DNA of 64,000 nt from assembly GCA_027858855.1 (NCBI GenBank), contig JAQIBV010000054.1, forward strand, positions 85,123 through 149,122, in the 5' to 3' direction. The notes under the pieces are model-generated. The model saw nothing but the letters and a program-made list of their open reading frames with translations. It made no database searches and was not told the DNA's origin. A program made the translations under genes and the position numbers. The stretch's first letter is position 1, and each line of letters begins with the position of its first letter. The stretch is from Spirochaetota bacterium (GTDB taxonomy: Bacteria > Spirochaetota > UBA4802 > JAFGJZ01). Of the stretch, positions 8,448-18,045 are shown piece by piece.

Positions 8448-9834
8448 TCGTTTTACAGCAATTCATATGAAAGAACAGCCGGCAGAGGATCGCCGCAAAA
8501 ACTTTTCGGAAGTCCCCTGTGGTTATACAGAGGAAGAGGCGATCCTTGAGGCGAATCGATGTCTTCAGTGTAAAAACGCACCATGTATTGAAGGGTGTCC
8601 TGTTGCGATTGATATCCGCTCTTTTATCGGCCACCTTCAAAAACGAGAATTTGATAAAGCAATTAACAAGATATATGAAGCTGATATTCTACCCTGTGTA
8701 ACAGGGCGGGTGTGTCCTCAGGAGAGCCAGTGTCAGGCTCGATGTGTGCTTGATAAAAAGGGTGATGCTGTTTCAATAGGCAGCCTTGAGCGTTACGTTG
8801 CAGACCGCGATCTTGATCGCAGGCGTGAAGCATTGAAAGATGCTCCTGTTGATGTGAGTGGGAAGACAAAGGTTGCGGTTATTGGTTCAGGCCCAGCCGG
8901 AATTGCCTGCGCAGCTGATCTTAACCGTTACGGATATGACGTTACAATCTTTGAGGCTTTCCACAAGGCTGGTGGTGTATTAACATATGGAATTCCAGAA
9001 TTTCGTCTTCCTAAGGCAATTGTAGATGTAGAGATTAATTCGCTTGTTCAGACTGGTGTCAAGCTGGTTCCCAATGCTCTGACCGGTCGTTCGTTTACAA
9101 TAGACGAACTAATGGCTGAAGATTACAAGGCTGTCTTTGTCGGTTCGGGAGCGGGGCTTCCCCAGTTTATGAATATTCCCGGAGAAAATCTGAATAATGT
9201 CTACTCGGCAAATGAGTTTTTAACTCGTGTGAACCTGATGAAGGCTCATCGCTATCCTGAATATGATACGCCGGTTAAACATGGAAAAAACTGTGCTGTA
9301 ATTGGTGGTGGTAATGTAGCGCTTGATGTCGCTCGTACTGCGATACGCCTTGGAAGTGAAAAAGTCTATCTGATTTACCGACGCTCACAGGAAGAGATGC
9401 CAGCCCGGCATGAAGAGATTCGTCATGCTCTTGAAGAGGGGATGGAGCTTTTAGCATTAACAAATCCGGTAGCCTATCATGGTGATGAATCTGGTTTTCT
9501 TGAAAAAATCGAGTGTGTAAAGATGGAGCTTGGAGAGCCTGATGATTCTGGTCGACGCCGTCCGATAGTTAAAGAGGGTTCAAACTTCTTTATTGAGGCT
9601 GATGTTTGTGTTGTTTCGGTAGGTTCTACTCCGAATCCGTTGATTGCGATGACAACACCTCTTCTTGAAACTACGAAGTGGGGAACAATCAAAGTTGATG
9701 ATAACGGTATGACAACCATGCCGGGTGTATTCGCCGGTGGTGATATTGTAACGGGTGCTGCTACAGTTATTACTGCAATGGGTGCCGGTCGAACGGCTGC
9801 CGCATCCATGCACGAATATATTAAAAAATTATAA
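8440..9834 (+). CDS. nfnB: NfnB, glutamate-synthase-small-subunit-like subunit of NADH-dependent ferredoxin:NADP+ oxidoreductase
   Basis: A 464-residue GltD-like flavoprotein. N-terminal Cys-rich region (CLQCKNAPCIEGCP, then CVTGRVCPQESQCQARC) binds two [4Fe-4S] clusters; FAD site VIGSGPAGIACAADL near residue 147; NADPH site VIGGGNVALDVART near 285; C-terminal GVFAGGDIVTGAATV closes the FAD site. The start at 8440 is chosen because it has AAGGGAGA upstream and gives the usual Nfn length; a frame-internal ATG at 8410 would overlap nfnA much further. No large GltB subunit is nearby, which argues for NfnAB rather than glutamate synthase. Confidence 0.88.
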   Translation: MSDRFTAIHMKEQPAEDRRKNFSEVPCGYTEEEAILEANRCLQCKNAPCIEGCPVAIDIRSFIGHLQKREFDKAINKIYEADILPCVTGRVCPQESQCQARCVLDKKGDAVSIGSLERYVADRDLDRRREALKDAPVDVSGKTKVAVIGSGPAGIACAADLNRYGYDVTIFEAFHKAGGVLTYGIPEFRLPKAIVDVEINSLVQTGVKLVPNALTGRSFTIDELMAEDYKAVFVGSGAGLPQFMNIPGENLNNVYSANEFLTRVNLMKAHRYPEYDTPVKHGKNCAVIGGGNVALDVARTAIRLGSEKVYLIYRRSQEEMPARHEEIRHALEEGMELLALTNPVAYHGDESGFLEKIECVKMELGEPDDSGRRRPIVKEGSNFFIEADVCVVSVGSTPNPLIAMTTPLLETTKWGTIKVDDNGMTTMPGVFAGGDIVTGAATVITAMGAGRTAAASMHEYIKKL

Positions 9835-9866
9835 AGATCTTTTAAAAATTTTTCGAGCTGTTCCAT

Positions 9867-9896
9867 ACAAAAAACACCTAAGTTGGTGTTTTTTGT
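9867..9896 (+). terminator. Rho-independent terminator after nfnAB
   Basis: Perfect 12-bp stem ACAAAAAACACC (9867-9878) and GGTGTTTTTTGT (9885-9896) with loop TAAGTT, the T-run being part of the descending arm. It lies 32 bases after the nfnB stop. Confidence 0.85.
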
Positions 9897-9973
9897 TGCT
9901 TATAAACCGATATGAGGATCATCTTACAAGAGGGAAATAAATACATAAATGCTGTTTTTGTAAGGAGTCGCAT

Positions 9974-11344
9974 GTGAAACGTGAAAGAGTCAGGCACATA
10001 TTGACAACTGTACCTACAGGTTCCGAGATTACTGTTAAGGGGTGGGTAAGAACCTGCAGAAAGGTTAAAGATCTGCTTTTTGTGGAGATTAATGACGGTT
10101 CGGATATTGAGTCACTTCAGGTTGTTGCCGAAACCTCGCTTGCTGGATATTCGCAGCTCGCTTCTTTAACCACAGGGGCTTCGCTTGCTGTGAGTGGTAC
10201 CTTGATGGAGTCGCCGGCTGCTGGTCAACGGGTAGAGCTTCATGCAAAAGATGTCGAAGTTTATGGACCTGCGGACGCAGCAAGCTACCCCTTGCAGAAA
10301 AAGCGTCACTCTTTTGAATTTTTACGTGAGATCGCTCACCTCCGTCCCCGAACCAATACATTTGGAGCTGTTTTTCGTGTGCGTAACTGCCTTGCGCATG
10401 CAGTTCACACCTTTTTTCAGCGAAGGGAGTTTCTTTATGTGACAACACCGATTATTACCGCGAATGATTGCGAGGGCGCTGGTGAACTGTTTCATGTTAC
10501 AACTCTTGATCCACTTAAGGGGGCATCTGATTACAGTGATGATTTTTTTGGAAAAAGAGCGTCCCTTACGGTCAGTGGCCAGTTGGAAGGCGAGCTTTTT
10601 GCTACCGCGCTGGATCGAATTTATACCTTTGGACCTACCTTTCGGGCGGAGAACTCGAACACGTCACGACACTTGGCCGAGTTCTGGATGGTCGAGCCTG
10701 AGGCCGCGTTTTCTGACATTAATGACAACATGGATCTTGCTGAAGATTTTTTAAAGTTTATTATAACGGCGGTCCTGGATGAGTGCCCGAAAGACATGGC
10801 ATTCTTTGACAAAAGAATTAAGCCGGGTCTTATCGGTATGCTTGAATCTATACTCTCCTCAAATTTCGAGCGTATGACATACACTAATGCGGTTGACCTG
10901 CTTATTCAGTCGAAAGAAAATTTTGAGTATCCTGTAAAGTGGGGCAGTGATCTTAAGTCGGAGCATGAAAGATTTTTGACTGAGAAAAAAATCGGAAGGC
11001 CTGTTATTCTGACCGACTATCCGCGCACATTGAAGCCATTTTATATGTACTGCAACGATGATAATAAAACTGTGAGAGGCATGGATGTCCTTGTTTCGGG
11101 TATCGGCGAGATAATTGGTGGTAGTGAAAGGGAGTATCGACTGGATCTTCTACTTGACAGAATGAAAGAACTCCATTTGAATGAAGAGGAGTATGGTTGG
11201 TATCTGGATACTCGCAGGTTTGGTACGGTACCGCATTCCGGTTTTGGTCTTGGTTTCGAACGGGCTGTTCAGTTTGTTACCGGCATGGAAAACATCCGAG
11301 ATGTTATTCCCTTTGCCCGTACTCCTAAAAATTTGAAGTTTTAA
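9974..11344 (+). CDS. asnS: Asparaginyl-tRNA synthetase
   Basis: A 456-residue class II synthetase that charges tRNA-Asn. An N-terminal OB-fold anticodon-binding domain ([24 protein letters not shown]) is followed by the catalytic core: motif 2 [21 protein letters not shown] near residue 215-240 and motif 3 [15 protein letters not shown] near 425. The Asn-type core lacks the large insertion of bacterial AspRS. Starts at GTG 9974 with AAGGAG at 9962-9967; no ATG in frame gives a full OB-fold. It is the first gene of an apparent operon with rpiB (8-base gap). Confidence 0.95.
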   Translation: MKRERVRHILTTVPTGSEITVKGWVRTCRKVKDLLFVEINDGSDIESLQVVAETSLAGYSQLASLTTGASLAVSGTLMESPAAGQRVELHAKDVEVYGPADAASYPLQKKRHSFEFLREIAHLRPRTNTFGAVFRVRNCLAHAVHTFFQRREFLYVTTPIITANDCEGAGELFHVTTLDPLKGASDYSDDFFGKRASLTVSGQLEGELFATALDRIYTFGPTFRAENSNTSRHLAEFWMVEPEAAFSDINDNMDLAEDFLKFIITAVLDECPKDMAFFDKRIKPGLIGMLESILSSNFERMTYTNAVDLLIQSKENFEYPVKWGSDLKSEHERFLTEKKIGRPVILTDYPRTLKPFYMYCNDDNKTVRGMDVLVSGIGEIIGGSEREYRLDLLLDRMKELHLNEEEYGWYLDTRRFGTVPHSGFGLGFERAVQFVTGMENIRDVIPFARTPKNLKF

Positions 11345-11352
11345 GAGGTCTT

Positions 11353-11802
11353 ATGAAAATTGCAATCAGTTCTGATCATACCGGAATAGATTTGAAAGCA
11401 TTAATTATTAAAACATTTTCGAATATTGAATTTGTTGATTGTGGGCCCTCCTCGACTGAATCTGTTGATTACCCTGATTATACAGAAAAGGTCGCAAAGG
11501 CTGTACAACAGGGTTCCGTTGATGGTGGTATAGCAATATGCGGAACCGGTATCGGTGCATCAATTACTGCTAATAAGTTTAAAGGAATACGTGCCTCTCT
11601 CTGTTTAAATGGCTTTATGGCCGAGATGACACGTAAGCATAATGATTCAAACGTATTAGTATTGGGTGCACGGGTAACCGGTGATGAAGTCTCGCTTTAT
11701 ATCGTCGATAAATGGTTGTCAACTGAGTATGAGGGTGGGCGGCATCAACGTCGCATTGACAAGATTTCTGTAATTGAAAATCGTGAAAACACCGGGGCCT
11801 GA
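11353..11802 (+). CDS. rpiB: Ribose-5-phosphate isomerase B
   Basis: A 149-residue RpiB/LacA/LacB-family sugar-phosphate isomerase interconverting ribose-5-P and ribulose-5-P in the pentose phosphate pathway. Motifs: ISSDHTGIDLK at the N-terminus, ICGTGIGASITANK with the catalytic Cys, and HNDSNVLVLGARV with the phosphate/substrate-binding His-Asn. It starts 8 bases after asnS and its TGA overlaps the ATG of the next gene (TGATG), so translation is probably coupled. Confidence 0.93.
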   Translation: MKIAISSDHTGIDLKALIIKTFSNIEFVDCGPSSTESVDYPDYTEKVAKAVQQGSVDGGIAICGTGIGASITANKFKGIRASLCLNGFMAEMTRKHNDSNVLVLGARVTGDEVSLYIVDKWLSTEYEGGRHQRRIDKISVIENRENTGA

Positions 11803-13454
11803 TGGTACGCAGGATTGTCAGCGTCTCTATTATTGTTCTTCTGTTTAGCTTTTCATTTTTTTGTATTTACTCATCAAAACGTGTTACCGGGCGTTATGAT
11901 TTTTCTCCTCAACGGTTACACTTTCAGCGTGTACGTCCTGTAAAAACCGAGACAGGTTATGAGTATGAGCTTGCTGAAACAACTTACGATAAACCGGACT
12001 ATCTTATAAGTGATTTAACCATCTCGTTTAATAAAAACAATTATCATACAACCGATGATTCGGGAAAATATCGGGCAGCAGTTTCAAGTTATTCCTGGTT
12101 CAAACCTGATGGAGGAGCCGGTGACGGAGCCGGTTACTTTTATAAACGTAATCATCGTTTGGAATTTAATAACAGCTCTGCTTCATGGTTAGGAAGTACT
12201 GATGATCTTGGTTCCTTTACTCTTGAGTTCCGTATTAACCCGGCATCATTGAACGATGGAGCTAAGCTCTTTTCACGTGTGGGTTATAACTCCGGTACGC
12301 GAAACGGAATTCTCATTACACTTCAGGATCGAAGAATTCACTTTGCGTTGTATGATATGTTTAAAGATGATAATAATGTACGTCATACCTATGAATTTTC
12401 GTCTGCTAAACTACTTAAAAAAAAGCAGTGGTATCATGTAGCGCTCTCGTATGACCGGATTTCCGGTAAGATGGAATTTTTTATTGATGCTGAGAGCCAG
12501 GTTATGTTTTATGCTACTGATAATGGTTTGGATTCCGGAACCCTGCACATACCATCATTTCATAAACACGACATGCCGGGTATTCTGCTTGGTAAAGATT
12601 ATTTTGGTTATATTGATGAATTCAGGCTTAGTTATCGACGTTATGAAGATCTTAAAAAGATAACAGCTATAGCTGATAAAAAACACATCGATGTTGGTGT
12701 TACCGGACGTATCCCCGTGAACAGTGAAGGGGTTATTACCAGCCCGGTTTATGAGTTTCCTCATACTGGAACAATGATTAAGGATTTTTTCTGGAAACAG
12801 GCTCTTGAAAAAGAGACCTTTATCTGGTTTGAAGTTCGACTTTCTGATGACAAATTTGATCAGTATCATCAGAATCCACGCTGGTACCGCATAGAGAATC
12901 ACCAACGAAATATATATCTTATGAAAACCGGAGACCTTTTTTTGCGTGGTAAATATGTTCAGTGGCGAGCCCATCTTATTCCGTCGCCTGATGGGAAACG
13001 CTCACCGCTTCTGCAGTCTATTAGTATGGATTACGAAGTGGATACTCCTCCAATTGCTCCACTTTTCCCTGAATGTATTGAACAGGGGGATGGTTATCTT
13101 GTTTTACGATGGAGAAAAAATGTTGATTACGATTTTTACGGGTATAAGATCTATTATGGTGTTAAGAGCGGCAACTATGAGGGTGTTTTGCAGTATGACG
13201 GATCGAAGCCGATTATAAATGATAACGAGGATTTTGTAGAGATACGAATTGATAATCGTCTTATTGAGGAGAATCGTTTAAAAGACGGGAGTGGAATGTT
13301 AAGTTATCCATTGTTGAAGAACAATGTACTTTACTATTTTGCTTTGACAGCTTATGATAATTACCGGGTTGGTACAGAATATAATCATGAGTCGGAATTT
13401 TCGAAAGAGATAACTGGTCGTCCGTTTGGTGGTAGTGAAATACGGGCAAAATAA
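11802..13454 (+). CDS. LamG-like (concanavalin-type) domain protein with fibronectin-III-like tail, exported
   Basis: A 550-residue exported protein of unknown role. A hydrophobic N-terminal signal or anchor (about residues 4-24, IVSVSIIVLLFSFSFFCIY) is followed by a LamG/ConA-like beta-sandwich (about 130-285; LGSFTLEFRINPAS, KKQWYHVALSYDRISGKMEFFIDAE, GYIDEFRLSYR). A fibronectin-III-like segment near 415-540 starts DTPPIAPLFPE and contains YDFYGYKIYYG. Such proteins bind sugars or proteins at the cell surface. It overlaps the rpiB stop by one base and is followed after 18 bases by a small coiled-coil gene. Confidence 0.75.
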   Translation: MVRRIVSVSIIVLLFSFSFFCIYSSKRVTGRYDFSPQRLHFQRVRPVKTETGYEYELAETTYDKPDYLISDLTISFNKNNYHTTDDSGKYRAAVSSYSWFKPDGGAGDGAGYFYKRNHRLEFNNSSASWLGSTDDLGSFTLEFRINPASLNDGAKLFSRVGYNSGTRNGILITLQDRRIHFALYDMFKDDNNVRHTYEFSSAKLLKKKQWYHVALSYDRISGKMEFFIDAESQVMFYATDNGLDSGTLHIPSFHKHDMPGILLGKDYFGYIDEFRLSYRRYEDLKKITAIADKKHIDVGVTGRIPVNSEGVITSPVYEFPHTGTMIKDFFWKQALEKETFIWFEVRLSDDKFDQYHQNPRWYRIENHQRNIYLMKTGDLFLRGKYVQWRAHLIPSPDGKRSPLLQSISMDYEVDTPPIAPLFPECIEQGDGYLVLRWRKNVDYDFYGYKIYYGVKSGNYEGVLQYDGSKPIINDNEDFVEIRIDNRLIEENRLKDGSGMLSYPLLKNNVLYYFALTAYDNYRVGTEYNHESEFSKEITGRPFGGSEIRAK

Positions 13455-13472
13455 AAAGTAAATGGAAATGGT

Positions 13473-13673
13473 ATGGAAGAAAACAAACTGCGTGATCTTA
13501 TATCCGATCTTGAAATAGTTAACAGAAATCTACAAATTGTTTCAAAAATTGAGCGGCTTGAAATTGATGAGGCAGGTCTTGTTCGTGAAGCAACAGATTT
13601 AACTAAGCGTGCGATTCAGACTCTTGCAGAGGAAGAGGTGCGTATGGAGATTTACAAGCTGAGTGATAATTAA
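13473..13673 (+). CDS. Small helical protein of unknown function
   Basis: A 66-residue, charge-rich protein that is predicted by eye to be all helical or coiled coil (Leu/Ile heptad-like spacing with alternating Glu/Lys/Arg). No family recognised. It follows the LamG gene by 18 bases on the same strand, with GGAAATGGT upstream as a weak ribosome-binding site. Probably the last gene of the asnS operon. Confidence 0.6.
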   Translation: MEENKLRDLISDLEIVNRNLQIVSKIERLEIDEAGLVREATDLTKRAIQTLAEEEVRMEIYKLSDN

Positions 13674-13685
13674 GAAGATATAAGT

Positions 13686-13721
13686 AAAATGGTAAATATA
13701 GGCAAAATGGTAAATATAGGC
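13686..13721 (+). repeat. Two tandem copies of an 18-bp unit
   Basis: AAAATGGTAAATATAGGC occurs twice head to tail (13686-13703, 13704-13721) just after the small gene; each copy contains an ATG. Probably replication slippage, without coding content. Confidence 0.7.
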
Positions 13722-13749
13722 AAAACAAACTTTAATCAGTGTTTGGAAG

Positions 13750-15000
13750 CTATTTTCGTTTTATGCACATTAGAGTGACGTCTTCAAAAGTTTTAAGGTT
13801 TTGAGAAAAGAGTGAAGTCTGTTGAGTTATAGAATCAAGAATGTCACTGCTTGAGCGTGCAGGGTCGATCAGTTTTGCCAGTCTTTTTAGCCCAAAGGAT
13901 TCCCCGTGTTTGTTTTTTAATAGCGTTACACCTTCAGTAAAGATCAGCGCTGTATCACCGGGATTGAATTCAAGACGTGATCGTTTTATAGAACCTGAGA
14001 TAAGGTCTGAATTTGCTTTAATAAGTTTCACACTATTATTCTTTACCAATAACAGGTTTATTGTTCCAGATGCAGTATATTCCAGTGAATTATTGGCCGT
14101 GAATAGTTGTCCGTAAAATATTGAGTTCTCTTTGGGGACTGCTATGTCTTTAAGGCTTGAGTGAAAGTATCGAATGACCTCCGCGCAGTTACGGCAAACC
14201 CGTCCAAAGGCTGTAATTTTGCCAGCAATGTAGGATGCTGTTATGGCGCCGGGAAGAGAGATAACCCCAGCATCGGCCAACATAATGGCGATATGATCCT
14301 CTTCGCTTCGGCTAGTAAAGATGTCTCCACAAAACTCACCAGCAGGTTTTGAAATCATTGTGATATTCATGCCGTCACGATCAATTGTGATTGGTTTAAG
14401 AAATGGCTCGAAAAGCTTTTGTGCCGAACTAATTTCATGTTGCATTTTTGTCCGCTCAATTGAGCGTTCAAAAATTATAGCATTCTGAACAGCCATTACT
14501 GCCTGTTCAGCAAACAGTGTAAAAAGTTTCATGTCGTCTTCGTTAAAATCATCCCTATCGATAGGGTTAACACCCTCGATTACACCGATCAGTTTCCCTT
14601 TAAAAAGAAGGGGGGCGCATATGATCGCATTTGTTTTAAATCCGGTAATTTTATCAAAGTTTGGGTTAAATCGAGGATCAGGATAGACATCATTGACAAT
14701 AAGCGTCTCTTTGTTAGCAGCGCACCAACCGGCAATTCCCTGAGAAGTCTTAAATCGGTATTGTTCTGTGAGAAGATCCGATTTTTCACCAATTACGGCC
14801 TTGAAAACAAGTTCGTCTGTCATTTCGTCAAAGAATAGAAGTGAACTTGCTTCTGTATGCAGAATATCCTTGATGGCCTCCATTACAGTGTTGAGCAGTT
14901 TACCTATATCAAGGGTTGCATTAATGAGCTTTGTTATTTCTATAAGTTTCTGGAGGTTGTTGTAGTCTTTTTTCAGGGTGTCAAAAGAGTAATCACTCAT
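13750..15000 (-). CDS. GAF domain plus PP2C-like (SpoIIE/RsbU-type) phosphatase, catalytic motifs degenerate
   Basis: A 416-residue cytoplasmic signalling protein. Residues 20-170 are a GAF sensor (SQGIAGWCAANKETLIVNDV; APLLFKGKLIGVIEGVN). Residues 200-416 follow the SpoIIE/RsbU phosphatase layout: GEFCGDIF, IMLADAGVISLPGAI, FYGQLF, LIFTEGVTLL, and FEDVTLMCI. Compared with the active pattern (GGDxxD, GDVSGHG, YTDGVTE, DD-T), several metal-site acids or glycines are changed, so activity is uncertain; it could be a binding-only pseudo-phosphatase. Its start overlaps the glycosyltransferase stop by 4 bases (ATGA-type), so the two are translationally coupled. Confidence 0.8.
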   Translation of the reverse strand: MSDYSFDTLKKDYNNLQKLIEITKLINATLDIGKLLNTVMEAIKDILHTEASSLLFFDEMTDELVFKAVIGEKSDLLTEQYRFKTSQGIAGWCAANKETLIVNDVYPDPRFNPNFDKITGFKTNAIICAPLLFKGKLIGVIEGVNPIDRDDFNEDDMKLFTLFAEQAVMAVQNAIIFERSIERTKMQHEISSAQKLFEPFLKPITIDRDGMNITMISKPAGEFCGDIFTSRSEEDHIAIMLADAGVISLPGAITASYIAGKITAFGRVCRNCAEVIRYFHSSLKDIAVPKENSIFYGQLFTANNSLEYTASGTINLLLVKNNSVKLIKANSDLISGSIKRSRLEFNPGDTALIFTEGVTLLKNKHGESFGLKRLAKLIDPARSSSDILDSITQQTSLFSQNLKTFEDVTLMCIKRK

Positions 15001-15830
15001 CGCAGATACCGTCTGTTACTGATAAAAAGGCTGCCAATGAAAGTAGTAATGTAGAAAAACAGAATGCGGATTAATCTTCCGTATCTCCATGGTTTTGTAA
15101 TCGTACGATAAAACCAGTCCAGTCCGCGTTCCATAAAATAGGCTGGCGCTTTACGGTTTTCTCCTGAAATTATATCAAGACTGCCACCAATGCCTATAAT
15201 CACAGAGTTTTGCAGACTCATTCTGAGTTTTGCGATCCACTTGTCCTCTTTCGGGAAGCCCATTCCTACAAAAACAAGGTCGGCTTCAGATTTTCGTATT
15301 GCTTCAATGACCGATTGTTCCCGTTGATTATTAAAATAACCACCATGCCGGCCGACTATGCGTATTTTTGGAAAAGACTTGAGAATATTGGCGTATGCTC
15401 TTTCTGTTGTTTCAGGTCTTGCCCCAACAAGAAAGATTGTGTACTCTTTGATTTCAGACATGCGTATTAATTCCATCAGAAAGCTGATAAAGTGAATGCG
15501 CTCTTTGAGGGGTTGGCGTACAATTCGGGAAAGTTTGCGTACACCGGCACCCGATGCAAATTTCAGAGAGGCTTTGCCGTAAATAATGTTTAAATCAATA
15601 TTAGCGCGGTACCGGATAAGTTTATAGGGATTAAGCGAGATTACATGGTGAACGCCACCGTGCTCAATCATTTGCATAACCTTGACAATGGCCTGTTTTG
15701 AAGAGACATTATCTACACCGATTCCTTTGATGTTGGAAACAGTGATATCTTCAAGGTCGACCTGGTTATATTCCAGAATTAAATCGCGGTTTTCTTTCCA
15801 GGAATCGTAATATACGTCTTCTGTACTCAT
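14997..15830 (-). CDS. WecG/TagA/CpsF-family glycosyltransferase-like protein
   Basis: A 277-residue member of the GT26 family, which adds N-acetylmannosamine-type sugars to lipid-linked precursors for teichoic acid, enterobacterial common antigen or capsule. The C-terminal part has the family stretch DLVFVGMGFPKEDKWIAKLR, GIGGSLDIISGENRKAPAYF and GLDWFYRTITKPWRYGRL. The segment where TagA has its catalytic Asp-Gly reads FASGAGVRKLSR, i.e. Ser instead of Asp. The C-terminus ends with a hydrophobic stretch (ILFFYITTFIGSLFI) that probably contacts the membrane. Coupled to the GAF/PP2C gene downstream. Confidence 0.82.
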   Translation of the reverse strand: MSTEDVYYDSWKENRDLILEYNQVDLEDITVSNIKGIGVDNVSSKQAIVKVMQMIEHGGVHHVISLNPYKLIRYRANIDLNIIYGKASLKFASGAGVRKLSRIVRQPLKERIHFISFLMELIRMSEIKEYTIFLVGARPETTERAYANILKSFPKIRIVGRHGGYFNNQREQSVIEAIRKSEADLVFVGMGFPKEDKWIAKLRMSLQNSVIIGIGGSLDIISGENRKAPAYFMERGLDWFYRTITKPWRYGRLIRILFFYITTFIGSLFISNRRYLR

Positions 15831-15992
15831 TGATACCTCGTATGTTGGTTAGTAATCGGTACAATAAATTTTATACTTGCTTTATAAAAGTTTGGTGTCA
15901 ACTATAAATTACTCTGAAGAGAAGAGCTTTCAGATGTACATGTAAATATTTAAAATCTGATTTATCATAAACTATTATTAGTAGAGGTTACC

Positions 15993-16832
15993 ATGAATTA
16001 TACAGAGAAAATTTCACGGTATATTGCGCTTAATCTTGGTGAAAATTTGACCATTGAACGCGCCGTCTGTTACCAGAAACAAATGGACTTTATTCGTAAA
16101 ACACTGGATGCATATAAGCCGGAGTCGGTTCTGAAGGCCGGTCTGGGTGATGGAGCTATTTTAAGTGCATTGGCTGAAACAGGCGTTAGGGTCGCAGTTG
16201 TTGAACCAAATATTGATATAATTAAACAATATTGTGAGAAGAATTCAGAAAAGCCTTTTTTTAATAAGATACAGTTTATTAATGGTGATTTGAATTCGTT
16301 ACCGGTAGACTATTATGCCTTTAAAATGATTATCTGTGTTGATTATCTTGACTTCCAAAATACAGCTTCCGTGTTTGATGAGTTTAAAAGGGCCATCGAT
16401 TTTGAAGGAATACTTGTGTTGGGTGGTATTGTTCTGCATAAGGATGATATTGAAGGCGTTTATGATGATTTCTATCATATGATAATGCCTATGCACAATG
16501 ATTTTTATCTTCCTGCCGATTTAACAACAGTACTGGGATTAAAACACTTTTCATTTGTTCAAAACGAGTTTTTTGACACAACAGTTGAAATAGAAACGTA
16601 TAAAAATTTTGCAGCCAAATATGGATCCGAGTTTTCATTCACAGAACATAAGAAGGTCGATGAATTCATTGAAGAAAACCGTGTACAATTGGCGTCTCTA
16701 TATGACTATGATGGTTCGCAGGTGTCAGAGCACTATCTTCTTTCTTTGTACAGAAGTGAGAAGCCCGAAAAAGATGATTACGAAAAAGAGGTAGAGGATT
16801 ATAAACGGAAAACCGGTCGGGCCGGTAGTTGA
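15993..16832 (+). CDS. SAM-dependent methyltransferase-like protein
   Basis: A 279-residue class I methyltransferase-like protein. Motif I appears as SVLKAGLGDGAILSAL (near residue 48), followed by VAVVEPN (acidic residue that would bind the ribose of SAM) and INGDLNSLPVD. The last 120 residues show no recognisable domain. The substrate is unknown. GAGG lies upstream of the ATG at 15993. It stands alone between a minus-strand operon and hydE. Confidence 0.65.
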   Translation: MNYTEKISRYIALNLGENLTIERAVCYQKQMDFIRKTLDAYKPESVLKAGLGDGAILSALAETGVRVAVVEPNIDIIKQYCEKNSEKPFFNKIQFINGDLNSLPVDYYAFKMIICVDYLDFQNTASVFDEFKRAIDFEGILVLGGIVLHKDDIEGVYDDFYHMIMPMHNDFYLPADLTTVLGLKHFSFVQNEFFDTTVEIETYKNFAAKYGSEFSFTEHKKVDEFIEENRVQLASLYDYDGSQVSEHYLLSLYRSEKPEKDDYEKEVEDYKRKTGRAGS

Positions 16833-16896
16833 GATCTGTCTGGTTAGGAATTCGATAGTAAAAAGCCTTGATTTCGGAAATTTTTGAAGTTACCTA

Positions 16897-16927
16897 TTGA
16901 CAACAAAATTACGGCTTTGAATATAAC
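16897..16927 (+). promoter_or_regulatory. Candidate sigma-70 promoter for hydE-nadA
   Basis: TTGACA (16897-16902) and TATAAC (16922-16927) separated by 19 bases, 37 bases before the hydE start. The -35 box is perfect but spacing is 2 bases long, so confidence is modest. Confidence 0.4.
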
Positions 16928-16964
16928 CAGATAAGTGATATTATAGATGTTTGGCTGGGTTTAA

Positions 16965-18044
16965 ATGCTGTTAAAATATGAATCCCGGGATGAAATCGCC
17001 TCTCTTTTATCTGAGCAGGATCCTGGAAAAATTGAGATAATACGTAGTGCAGCGCATGAAGTCCTGGTTCGAGAATGTGGCGATGGGGTGTTTTATAGGG
17101 GACTGATAGAATTTTCAAATAATTGTAGAAGTGATTGCTATTATTGTGGTATCCGTTGTTCAAATGGAGATGTTAACCGTTTTGATTTAACAAAAGATGA
17201 GATAGTCGAGTCGGCGCTTTGGTGTGCCGAGAATGGATATGGCTCGGTTGTGCTACAGTCCGGTGAAAACAGTAGCGAATCTTTTATTAGTTTTGTATGT
17301 GATACAGTCAGTACGATCAAGAAACGTTCTGTCAGTGACAGATTGCCTGATGGTCTTGGAATTACTCTGTGTGTTGGAGAACAGTCAGAAGAGGATTACA
17401 AACGTTTTTTTGAAGCTGGTGCCCATCGTTATCTGCTTCGGATAGAGACGACGAATCCGGATCTGTTCCGTTCGATACACCCGGAAGATCAGACTTTAGA
17501 GCACCGTATTGAATGTTTGAAGCGGTTAAGGCGTACTGGATTTCAGGTTGGTACCGGCGTTATGTTCGGCCTTCCCGGACAAAATTATGAAATGCTTGCT
17601 GATGACATACTTTTTTTTAAGGCTATGGATATCGACATGATAGGAATGGGGCCCTATATTCCGCATAGTGCAACGCCACTTATAACAAGGAAGAGGCAGT
17701 TTAAGATTGTAGGTGATGCTCTTTTGACAGTGTCCCTGTTAATGATCGCAGCTTGCCGGCTGGTTTTGAAAGATATTAATATTGCAGCAACGACAGCCCT
17801 GCAGACAATTGATCCTCAAGGTCGTGAAAAGGGGCTCAGCTTTGGAGCAAATGTGATTATGCCTCAGCTTACACCAGTGGATTACCGAAAGAGCTATTTG
17901 TTGTATGATAATAAACCGTGTCTGGAAGATACAAAAGAAGATTGTCGAAACTGTCTGTCAAGGCGTATTGAGGGTGTTAACAGAGTTATACGCTATAATG
18001 AGTGGGGTGATTCTCCACATTTTATGAGGAGAAGGAGAATTTAG
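16965..18044 (+). CDS. hydE: [FeFe]-hydrogenase maturation radical SAM enzyme HydE
   Basis: A 359-residue BioB-like radical SAM protein. The SAM cluster motif C-x3-C-x2-C is in NNCRSDCYYCGIRCSN (about residue 48-63). A second C-terminal motif C-x7-C-x2-C (CLEDTKEDCRNC), found in many HydE proteins, is present. Further family features: GYGSVVLQSGE, RIETTNPDLFRSIHP and GVMFGLPGQNYEMLADDI. HydE helps build the dithiomethylamine-bearing diiron subcluster of [FeFe] hydrogenase. HydF, HydG and the hydrogenase are not in this window. It is followed with a one-base gap by nadA. Confidence 0.9.
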   Translation: MLLKYESRDEIASLLSEQDPGKIEIIRSAAHEVLVRECGDGVFYRGLIEFSNNCRSDCYYCGIRCSNGDVNRFDLTKDEIVESALWCAENGYGSVVLQSGENSSESFISFVCDTVSTIKKRSVSDRLPDGLGITLCVGEQSEEDYKRFFEAGAHRYLLRIETTNPDLFRSIHPEDQTLEHRIECLKRLRRTGFQVGTGVMFGLPGQNYEMLADDILFFKAMDIDMIGMGPYIPHSATPLITRKRQFKIVGDALLTVSLLMIAACRLVLKDINIAATTALQTIDPQGREKGLSFGANVIMPQLTPVDYRKSYLLYDNKPCLEDTKEDCRNCLSRRIEGVNRVIRYNEWGDSPHFMRRRRI

Positions 18045-18045
18045 T

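Noticed and set aside
8440..9834. Glutamate synthase small subunit (GltD)
   Set aside because: The protein resembles GltD, but no GltB large subunit is present and the preceding gene is the PyrK-like NfnA, so NfnB fits better.
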